The notes below the pieces were generated by a model. That model did not search any database, had not been told where the DNA came from, and worked only from the letters and a program-made list of their open reading frames with translations. Positions 57,538 through 64,000 of a DNA stretch of 64,000 nt are shown piece after piece. Within the stretch, counting starts at the first letter, position 1. Every line of letters begins with the position of its first letter. Source of the DNA: an uncultured Clostridia bacterium (lineage in GTDB: Bacteria > Bacillota > Clostridia > UBA1381); contig CAUGRT010000008.1 in assembly GCA_959602045.1 (NCBI GenBank), forward strand, positions 1 to 64,000. Direction: 5' to 3'. The position numbers and the translations under genes were made by a program.

Positions 57538-58905
57538 TCAATCTGTTACCCACACTCTGGAATAGAGCGGGATATTCTCCACCAGCCAGTTAATGTCCTG
57601 GGGGTGTAATCTCACACAGCCGTGGGAAATCTGTACACCAACGCGTCCGTCATACTCGCCGCCGCCATAGTAAAGCAGCGTGGAGTGAAGCGCATAGCCG
57701 TTATAGAACCGCATAATCGGCCCAACATAGTAGCCGTCATAATCCCATGAGGTTTCACGGCTGAAATAATCAAACTGCCCCGTCACGGTCGGCGTATCGG
57801 GCGCACCGATTGCACAGGTGAACTCACCGATCGGAACCCATGTATGCTGCTGCCCCTTGTATGCCCGTACCTTGTATTCGGATTTGGATACCCAAATCAA
57901 ATAATTGGTTTTCGAGCCAATCCCTTTTTGGTTTACATAAAACGAATTATAATAATCTGCCACCACTTGGGATTTTCCCATAATCACATCCAGATGATCG
58001 CCGAAATCCTTAACCTCCAGACCGGTTTCAAAAGCGTCCGCAAGGCTTCTGACCGGAACAAAGACATAACCGTCAATGGAGCGTGTGCTGCCGTTCATTT
58101 CCTTGTCCTTGCCAAAGAAATTCGTTACGGAAGAACCGATGTTGTAAGCGACCTCCTTGTTGCCGATATTTACCGCAACACTGTTATACTTGCCGTCATA
58201 CCGAACGCTCAGCCCCAGATTTTCCGCAGCCTGCCGGACAGGAACATACGTCACCCCATCAATCAGCCGCGCCGCCGGAGAAAACTGTAACATTCCATAC
58301 TGATTATATAAAACAACCGCTTTTTTGTATATCGGGTCGCCGGTCATAATAAATGAATTTCCGCAAACCGACTCGCCGTTATCATCTATGTAATGGTACG
58401 TTTCAATATAGAAAACATCCCCCCGATAATATACGGTGTCATAATATTGTAAGGAATTCAGTCCCTCAACCAACTTTACCTTAAAGGACTGTCCCAACGT
58501 ATACTGCGGAACATTAAAATGCATCTCCAAACGATCGGTAATGCCGCCCACCCATTCTCTTTGGGTATCCAGCAGTACATCATCTACAGAATATAACTCA
58601 ACCGTTGCAAAGGAATCCTGTACCAACGGATGCTTTTGCATATATAGTATCAGATTCACAGAGTTTGCCGTAAGCCCCGAAGATGCTTGTACCGGAGCTT
58701 CGGGTGCTGCGGTCGGCTCAGCCGGTTCAGCCGTTGCCTCTGTTTCCGGATCGGCAGTTGGCTCGGCGGTACTCTCTAAAATACTTTCGGCTGCAACCGT
58801 TTCGGGAGCCGCGGTCGGTTCCGAGTCCGGTTCCGCAAAGGCACAAATCCCCATGGATAGGAATACGGCGGTCAAAAGCGCAGTTAATCTTTTTTTCATA
58901 ATCAT
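57538..58905 (-). CDS. Secreted L,D-transpeptidase (YkuD) with copper-amine-oxidase-N-like domain
   Basis: This 455-residue exported enzyme probably makes 3-3 cross-links in peptidoglycan. The signal peptide (1-24, ending ICAFA) precedes an Ala/Pro/Glu/Thr-rich linker (25-80). A beta-rich domain (85-190) and a CuAO-N-like wall or surface domain follow (about 205-310: LIDGVTYVPVRQAAENLGLSV, SIDGYVFVPVRSLADAF). The YkuD domain (about 330-455) has the His in YALHSTLLYYGGG and the catalytic Cys in ISHGCVRLHPQDINWLV. The second ATG two codons in is an alternative start. It has its own promoter and probably an operon with the acetyltransferase. Confidence 0.92.
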   Translation of the reverse strand: MIMKKRLTALLTAVFLSMGICAFAEPDSEPTAAPETVAAESILESTAEPTADPETEATAEPAEPTAAPEAPVQASSGLTANSVNLILYMQKHPLVQDSFATVELYSVDDVLLDTQREWVGGITDRLEMHFNVPQYTLGQSFKVKLVEGLNSLQYYDTVYYRGDVFYIETYHYIDDNGESVCGNSFIMTGDPIYKKAVVLYNQYGMLQFSPAARLIDGVTYVPVRQAAENLGLSVRYDGKYNSVAVNIGNKEVAYNIGSSVTNFFGKDKEMNGSTRSIDGYVFVPVRSLADAFETGLEVKDFGDHLDVIMGKSQVVADYYNSFYVNQKGIGSKTNYLIWVSKSEYKVRAYKGQQHTWVPIGEFTCAIGAPDTPTVTGQFDYFSRETSWDYDGYYVGPIMRFYNGYALHSTLLYYGGGEYDGRVGVQISHGCVRLHPQDINWLVENIPLYSRVWVTD

Positions 58906-58949
58906 ATCATCCTTTCACCCTTTTGATGCAAGCATATTTTTACAATATC

Positions 58950-58978
58950 ATTATATCATCTCGCGGCGCAATAATCAA
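58950..58978 (-). promoter_or_regulatory. Promoter of the L,D-transpeptidase gene
   Basis: TTGATT (58978-58973), 17 bp, TATAAT (58955-58950) on the minus strand. Confidence 0.8.
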
Positions 58979-59042
58979 GAAAAATAAAACAAAATGTGAA
59001 CAAATTTTAAATAGATTCCGTTTTCCGATTTATATAAGATTT

Positions 59043-59075
59043 TTTAAGCTTTATTTAAGCTTTGCGGTTTATAAT
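59043..59075 (+). promoter_or_regulatory. Activator-type promoter with TTTAAGC direct repeats
   Basis: TTTAAGC occurs at 59043-59049 and 59054-59060, 11 bp apart (one helix turn). TATAAT follows at 59070-59075 with no consensus -35. Direct repeats overlapping the -35 zone are the binding pattern of OmpR-type response regulators. It points to the beta-helix protein gene 134 bp below. Confidence 0.7.
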
Positions 59076-59208
59076 GGAAACAGAATCAAGGTTATTGTTA
59101 CCCTATTGGCAGAATGTACTATTAGGGAACGAGATTTCATCTCTCACAAGGATATTCAAATTACAGATTCTACAATGACCTAATTTTTTACGAAAGGAGA
59201 TCTATCAA

Positions 59209-61593
59209 ATGAATGTAAGAATGAGAACACGGATTTTATCAATTCTGACAGCAGCTATTCTGCTGTCCGGAGTCGGCATACAGCGCCAAATCGTTCAGGC
59301 GGAAGAAATCACGGTAAAATATGACGGAGAAACCGTAAATTTCGATGTCCCGGCACAGATTATTGAGAATCGAATCATGGTGCCGATGCGAAAAATATTT
59401 GAAATTTTCGGATCAAAGGTAAAATGGGATCAGGATACGCAAACCATTACCGCACGAAAAAATGCCAAAACCATCACCATGACGATTGGCGATAGGGAAA
59501 TCACATTGACCAAAAGCGATGGCACAATTGAAACCGTCACCTGTGATACCGCCCCCTGCGTGGTGAATAACCGAACGTTAATTCCGCTGCGTGCGGTCAG
59601 CGAGCTTTTAAATCTGGACGTCGACTGGAACCAAGAGGAGAAAACAGCGGAAATTACCGACACCTCGACAAGCGACGATTCCTGGAAAGACAATACGGGA
59701 ACTGTTGATTTAAGCAGCGGAACCGTTTCCGGCAGCGGTATATCCATGAAGAATGGCGTTGTCACCATTACCGAGGGCGGAGATTTTACGATCACCGGCA
59801 CTCTTTCGGACGGTTGTATTCATGTAAACACGAAGGATAAGGTCAAGCTTCGCCTTTCGGGTGCGAATATCACAAATCTCTCCGGCCCGGCGATTTATAT
59901 CGAAAAAGCCGATAAAGCCTATATCACGATATCCAAGGACACGGTGAATACGCTGACAGACGGCGCGGAATATTCCGGTGATTACGCGGATTTAAACGGT
60001 TGTATTGTTTCAAAGGATACGCTTGAAATCAAAGGCAGCGGTGAACTAACGATTCAGTCCTCCGCTCATCGCGGAATCAAAGCCTCCGACAGTCTGAATA
60101 TTGAAGGCGGCATAATCACTCTGCAATCCGCAAAAGACGGAATCAGCGTGAATGATACCTTCTCCATGAGCGACGGAACACTCAACATCACCACCGCCCA
60201 GGATGGAATTGCTTCGGACAGCATTGTGGATATTTCCGGCGGCACAATCAATATTACCACCACCGGCGAAGTAACCGCGTCGGAAAATGATTTCATGAAA
60301 CGCCCCGGTCAGCAGACCGAGCAAACGGAAACCACCTCCGAAGACGAGGTTTCCTCCAAAGGAATCAAAGCCGACTGGCTGATGGATATTTCGGGCGGTA
60401 CGATTCAAGTTTCCTCTACCGATCACGCGCTGAAATGCTCCAGTGACATCAATATTTCCGGCGGTACGCTAACCTTAAATTCCTCTGTAAAAAAAGGAAT
60501 TAAGGGTGAGGGAAATGTTACGATTGACGGCGGCAAAATTGATATTACCCAATCTACAGAGGGAATCGAAAGTAAAAAAATTCTCACGATTAATGATGGT
60601 GAAATTCATATTAACGCCACTGATGACGGTTTGAATGCCGGCGGTCAAGGCGATAAAATGATGATGCCCAACGGCGGCAATTTCACACGCGGCGATCAGC
60701 AGCCAAACGGCGAAAACAGCCAGGGGACACAAAATAATATGCGTCCCGGTGGTCATCGCGGTCCAGGCGGAATGACGCCTCCGCAGGGACAGGAAAACCA
60801 AGACAATCAAACCCCTCCCGATTTTATGCAGGGACAAGAAAATAATATGACGCCACCCAAAAAACCGGAGGGACAGGAAAACGATATGACTCCTCCGGAG
60901 AAGCCGCAAGGCGATCCCTCGAATATGACTCCTCCCGAAAATGCACAGGGGCAGGAAAACGACATGACACCGCCCGAAAGACCGGATAACGGAAACATGC
61001 CGGCAGGCCCCGGCGGAATGTTCGGCAATTCCGAAAGCACCGAAAAGAGCAGCGAGCATCACATTCAGATTAACGGCGGCTATCTGTATATTAATGCAAA
61101 AGGCGATGGCATCGACTCCAACGGTTCTCTGTTTATCGACGGAGGGACAGTAATTGTTGACGGTTCCGAAAGCAATGGGGACAGTGCATTGGATTCAGAC
61201 GGTGCATTGATGTGCGGCGGCGGAACGGTTATTGCGGTCGGCAGTGCCGGCATGGCAGAGGTTCCCAATTCCTCCTCCGCTCAAAATTCTCTGAGCATTT
61301 ATTTCGGCGAAACACAAGCGGCAGGGACACTAATTCGTGTTGAGGATTCGGACGGAAACGAGGTTTTGACTTATAGCCCGGCAAAGGCATTCAGTCATGC
61401 GGTTGTATCCAGTTCCAAGCTTGAAACCGGAAAAACCTATCGGGTCTATGTCGGTGGAAATGCAACCGGAGATCAGCAGGACGGATTATTTGAGCAATGC
61501 TCCTACAGCGGCGGTACGCTTGTGGGCGAAGCTCAGATTTCCGGTGCAAAAACCGTGATCGGGACACAAAACAGCTTTGGTCGCAAACAGTAA
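59209..61593 (+). CDS. Secreted Cthe_2159-type beta-helix carbohydrate-binding protein with CuAO-N-like domain
   Basis: This 794-residue exported protein has a signal peptide (1-31). The CuAO-N-like domain (about 33-150: QIIENRIMVPMRKIFEIFGSKVKWDQD, VVNNRTLIPLRAVSELL) precedes a right-handed beta-helix with repeats such as GSGELTIQSSAHRGIKASDS and DISGGTINITTTG (about 160-480). A Gln/Pro/Met low-complexity insert (about 485-610, repeating GQEN-DMTPPE) interrupts it. The helix then continues (INGGYLYINAKGDGIDSNGSL) to the end. The family (DUF4353) binds acidic polysaccharides such as polygalacturonate in known members. AAGGAGAT precedes the ATG. It is probably linked in function to the efflux adaptor gene below. 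Confidence 0.88.
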   Translation: MNVRMRTRILSILTAAILLSGVGIQRQIVQAEEITVKYDGETVNFDVPAQIIENRIMVPMRKIFEIFGSKVKWDQDTQTITARKNAKTITMTIGDREITLTKSDGTIETVTCDTAPCVVNNRTLIPLRAVSELLNLDVDWNQEEKTAEITDTSTSDDSWKDNTGTVDLSSGTVSGSGISMKNGVVTITEGGDFTITGTLSDGCIHVNTKDKVKLRLSGANITNLSGPAIYIEKADKAYITISKDTVNTLTDGAEYSGDYADLNGCIVSKDTLEIKGSGELTIQSSAHRGIKASDSLNIEGGIITLQSAKDGISVNDTFSMSDGTLNITTAQDGIASDSIVDISGGTINITTTGEVTASENDFMKRPGQQTEQTETTSEDEVSSKGIKADWLMDISGGTIQVSSTDHALKCSSDINISGGTLTLNSSVKKGIKGEGNVTIDGGKIDITQSTEGIESKKILTINDGEIHINATDDGLNAGGQGDKMMMPNGGNFTRGDQQPNGENSQGTQNNMRPGGHRGPGGMTPPQGQENQDNQTPPDFMQGQENNMTPPKKPEGQENDMTPPEKPQGDPSNMTPPENAQGQENDMTPPERPDNGNMPAGPGGMFGNSESTEKSSEHHIQINGGYLYINAKGDGIDSNGSLFIDGGTVIVDGSESNGDSALDSDGALMCGGGTVIAVGSAGMAEVPNSSSAQNSLSIYFGETQAAGTLIRVEDSDGNEVLTYSPAKAFSHAVVSSSKLETGKTYRVYVGGNATGDQQDGLFEQCSYSGGTLVGEAQISGAKTVIGTQNSFGRKQ

Positions 61594-61608
61594 TTTTCAA
61601 CCACGCGA

Positions 61609-61632
61609 AAAAGGGGATTAATCTCCCCTTTT
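61609..61632 (+). terminator. Terminator of the beta-helix protein gene
   Basis: AAAAGGGGA pairs with TCCCCTTTT around six bases, 15 bp below the stop. Confidence 0.8.
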
Positions 61633-61681
61633 CCGCATGATTACGGTTTTGTGAATAAAGTGTAAATTCATTTAAAGCATG

Positions 61682-61710
61682 TTGACACGCAAAAAAAAAG
61701 GTGCTAAAAT
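61682..61710 (+). promoter_or_regulatory. Promoter of the efflux-adaptor gene
   Basis: TTGACA, 17 bp including an A9 tract, TAAAAT. The start codon is 322 bp below, giving an unusually long leader. Confidence 0.85.
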
Positions 61711-61779
61711 ATCATTGATCGAATGACAATAATGCTGTCGGTCAGTGGGTTTTTAAAGCTTTATACACATACTTTTATA

Positions 61780-61837
61780 AACGCTATTCATCGGGATAGC
61801 GTTCGTTTTGTTCATAATGAAGAATCATTCTTCATTA
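61780..61837 (+). promoter_or_regulatory. Leader hairpin and 23-bp palindrome of the adaptor gene
   Basis: AACGCTAT/ATAGCGTT (61780-61803, eight-base loop) is followed by TAATGAAGAAT-C-ATTCTTCATTA (61815-61837), 11-bp perfect arms around one base. The second is too tight to be a simple RNA hairpin and is more likely a protein-binding site. Confidence 0.6.
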
Positions 61838-61887
61838 CTCGAATTGTAAAAGATATTTTCGGGCTAAAAACAGCAATCTTGCAGAAA

Positions 61888-61980
61888 GAAATTGCATCTG
61901 CTTTTCAGTCTGTGTAGGCGAGTTCCGCGCAGCGTAGCGGATGTCTGAGCCGGAACAGAATGATAAGCAGATGCAATTTC
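61888..61980 (+). repeat. Dispersed foldback element, copy H
   Basis: Short-core copy. Arms GAAATTGCATCTGCTT and AAGCAGATGCAATTTC pair perfectly over 16 bp, then with mismatches. It lies inside the leader of the efflux-adaptor gene in sense orientation. Confidence 0.92.
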
Positions 61981-62032
61981 CCACCCCCGATTTTACAATT
62001 CCCTATTACATTTTTTATTAGGAGGTTTCTAT

Positions 62033-64000
62033 ATGGAAGATACCCAAAACACCGAAGAATTGATGCTTTCCGATGACTCATCCGAGGAAAGCACACAGGC
62101 GGAGGAAACCGCATTGACTACAGAGGAAGAAGATACCGGAAACGATAAGAAATTTTCACTAAAGCGGCTTTGGGAAAAGCTGAAGAAGAAAAAGGTGATT
62201 GTGATTCTCATTATCATCGCCATTGTCGTTGCCGGTACTTTTGTTATTATACATAAAAAACAATCAGCAAAGAAAAACGCCGCAAATGAAATTCAAGTTA
62301 CGGTTGAACGAAAGGATATTAAAAATACCGTTTCCGGTTCTTCCGTAATTCAGCCGAAGGATTCGTACAACGTTACGGCAATGGTTACCGGCGAAATCAC
62401 AGCCGATACGTTCAGCGAGGGCGATGTCGTTAAGAAAAACGATATTCTATACCAAATTGATTCTGAAACAGTACAGCAATCGGTGCAGACAGCGCAAAAT
62501 GCATTGGTGAAATCTCAAAACGCATTGGTAAAGGCACAGCAATCCTATCAAGATGCGCTCAAATCCAAAGGCGATAACTCTGCTAACAACAGCGGAAGTA
62601 TCGCAACGGCAAAAAATGCCCTGGATAAGGCACAGCGCAGCTACAACGACTCTCTCACCAATTATAACGATCTCAGCGTAACGAGTACCCTGTCGGGAAC
62701 GGTCAGCGAGGTTTTCGTTAAAGAGGGCGATACTGTCCAGAACGGTTCAAAAATCGCCTCGGTATATTCCGATAAATATATGAAGCTGCAAGTGCCGTTC
62801 AATGAGGACGACGCCGCCAAAGTCACCGTCGGTGCAGGCGCAACGGTAACCGTCGCCGGAACGGGCGATGAAATCTGGGGTTCGGTTACGGCGGTGGCTT
62901 CCGCAAATGTCGCAACAGACAGTCACGCGGTTGTACGCTATGTGACAATCGAACTGGAAAACCCCGGCGCATTAACGACAAGTGATAAAGCAACGGCAGT
63001 TGTCAACGGAGTTGCTTCCAATGATGTCGGCACTTTTGAATACATCAACACCGCAACGATCACCGCAAAAGCCTCCGGAACGGTTTCTCAATTGGGAATC
63101 ACCGCAAAGGACAGCGTGTATAACGGTCAGGTTGTGGCGGTACTGGAATCCGACAGCATGGATACTACATTAAACAATGCCTTAGACGCCGTGGAGGACG
63201 CACAAGTGGCTTTGGAAAAAACCATTCGTTCCTCTGACGGTTCCTCCGATAATTCCGCAGTGTTAAGCGTACAGATTGCTTTAAATGACGCAAAGCTTTC
63301 GATCGAGGATTCAAAGCTTTCCGTTGAAAAAGCGAAGAAAAATCTGGAGGATTATACGATTAAAGCACCGATTGACGGTACGGTTGTTACAAAGAATAAG
63401 AAAAAAGGCGATAAATTGGAAAGCGGTTCGGCAGCAGCATCTTCCTCATCCGGAAACAGCAGTGCCATGGCGGTCATTTATGACTTATCCAGTCTAAAGC
63501 TGCAATTGGATGTAGACGAAACTGAGGTAAAGCAGGTTGCAGTCGGTCAATCCGTATCAATCACAGCCGATGCTCTGGAGGATAAAACCTTTACCGGAAC
63601 GGTTACAAAAGTCGGAATTGACGGTACGTCCTCCAACGGCGTTACCACCTATCCGATTGATGTGGAAATTACCGATTACGGCGAACTTCTGCCGGGCATG
63701 AACGTCACGGCGGAAATCGTTGTTCAGGAAGTGAAAAATGTCCTTGCCATCCCGGTAAGCAGCCTGCAAAGAGGCGATGTTGTTTATGTAAAGGGTGAAA
63801 AAGAGGACAAGAGCGATAACGCGCCGGACGGTTATAAATCCGTAAAGGTTGTAACCGGTATTAATGATGAGGATTATATCGAAATCAAGTCCGGTTTGAC
63901 CGAGGGTCAGGAACTAAAAGGAATCGAAATCCAGCAAACCGATGGCATGCAGCAGATGATGCAAGGCGGCATGGGTGACATGGGCGGAGGTCCTCCGGGC
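62033..64000 (+). CDS. HlyD/MacA-like efflux adaptor with duplicated modules (3' end outside window)
   Basis: This membrane-fusion-type protein is open to the window end (656 codons visible). An acidic cytoplasmic N-terminus (1-45, MEDTQNTEELMLSDDSSEES) precedes one membrane helix (about 58-75, VIVILIIIAIVVAGTFVII). The lipoyl-like and coiled-coil hairpin modules occur twice. The first spans about 95-320 (NVTAMVTGEITADTFSEGDVV; STLSGTVSEVFVKEGDTV). The second spans about 335-600 (TITAKASGTVSQLGITAKDSV; TIKAPIDGTVVTKNKKKGDKL). A single set is normal. The end turns Gly/Met/Pro-rich (MQQMMQGGMGDMGGG). GGAGG lies seven to nine bases before the ATG. MacB-like ATPase and permease genes are expected next. 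Confidence 0.88.
   Translation, partial: MEDTQNTEELMLSDDSSEESTQAEETALTTEEEDTGNDKKFSLKRLWEKLKKKKVIVILIIIAIVVAGTFVIIHKKQSAKKNAANEIQVTVERKDIKNTVSGSSVIQPKDSYNVTAMVTGEITADTFSEGDVVKKNDILYQIDSETVQQSVQTAQNALVKSQNALVKAQQSYQDALKSKGDNSANNSGSIATAKNALDKAQRSYNDSLTNYNDLSVTSTLSGTVSEVFVKEGDTVQNGSKIASVYSDKYMKLQVPFNEDDAAKVTVGAGATVTVAGTGDEIWGSVTAVASANVATDSHAVVRYVTIELENPGALTTSDKATAVVNGVASNDVGTFEYINTATITAKASGTVSQLGITAKDSVYNGQVVAVLESDSMDTTLNNALDAVEDAQVALEKTIRSSDGSSDNSAVLSVQIALNDAKLSIEDSKLSVEKAKKNLEDYTIKAPIDGTVVTKNKKKGDKLESGSAAASSSSGNSSAMAVIYDLSSLKLQLDVDETEVKQVAVGQSVSITADALEDKTFTGTVTKVGIDGTSSNGVTTYPIDVEITDYGELLPGMNVTAEIVVQEVKNVLAIPVSSLQRGDVVYVKGEKEDKSDNAPDGYKSVKVVTGINDEDYIEIKSGLTEGQELKGIEIQQTDGMQQMMQGGMGDMGGGPPG

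Noticed and set aside
25635..61980. CRISPR array
   Set aside because: The eight repeats are 49 bp to about 12 kb apart, in both orientations, with no regular spacers and no cas genes.
1..64000. tRNA or rRNA genes
   Set aside because: No cloverleaf with CCA-type end and GTTCRA-like T-loop and no rRNA-like sequence was noticed on either strand by eye. A tRNAscan run would be decisive.

Overview
The window looks like a spore-forming, strictly anaerobic Clostridia (Firmicutes) chromosome carrying the end of an integrated conjugative element. The evidence is a complete Rnf operon, a sigK gene, S-layer-homology (SLH) surface proteins, copper-amine-oxidase-N-like domains, a Cthe_2159-type beta-helix protein and Firmicutes-style ribosome-binding sites. 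Species cannot be fixed from sequence alone. I saw no rRNA genes, tRNA genes or CRISPR arrays.

Region 1 (1 to about 16.9 kb, all genes on the minus strand) is one end of a Tn1549/CTn-type integrative conjugative element. Transcription runs from a replication initiator, through a DUF3789 miniprotein, ParB, a small Cys protein and a DpnD/PcfM-DUF3846 protein, to a 1820-residue SLH-anchored surface protein. It then continues through PcfB, a VirD4 coupling protein, a Maff2 protein, a TrbL/VirB6-like channel protein, PrgI, a VirB4 ATPase and a CD1108-like protein that seems cut short at the window edge. Relaxase and integrase must lie beyond position 1. The element end probably lies between 16.6 and 16.95 kb, next to the 3' end of rpsI.

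Region 2 (16.9 to 38.4 kb, minus strand) is core chromosome: rplM-rpsI, an SLH protein, adenine deaminase, an RsmF-type rRNA methyltransferase, a two-gene unit built on a GAP1-like protein, a heterodimeric ABC exporter, lrp-aminotransferase-pyrG, and rnfCDGEAB. Region 3 (38.7 to 44.2 kb, plus strand) holds an acetyltransferase, then rpmH-rnpA-yidD-yidC-jag and a GH26-like SLH protein. Region 4 (44.2 to 54.7 kb, mostly minus) has a CHAP-like amidase, an orphan ribbon-helix-helix protein and a galactose-type sugar system: MglBAC, a YesMN-type two-component pair and an accessory sugar-binding protein. Region 5 (54.9 to 64 kb) has a lipoprotein divergent from two Xre regulators, sigK, an L,D-transpeptidase, a beta-helix carbohydrate-binding protein and a partial efflux adaptor with duplicated modules.

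The most striking feature is a family of eight dispersed intergenic foldback elements of about 90-100 bp. They share a conserved core (GGCGAGTTC ... GCGCAGCGTAGCGG ... TGAGCC). Their flanking arms differ from copy to copy but remain complementary to each other within each copy, which implies selection on, or a copying mechanism for, a long stem. All eight are in the chromosome between 25.6 and 62 kb and none is in the conjugative element. Two sit together inside the rnf operon. Several unrelated single-copy foldbacks, and a recurring short GC hairpin just upstream of Shine-Dalgarno sites, suggest structured intergenic DNA/RNA is unusually prominent in this genome.
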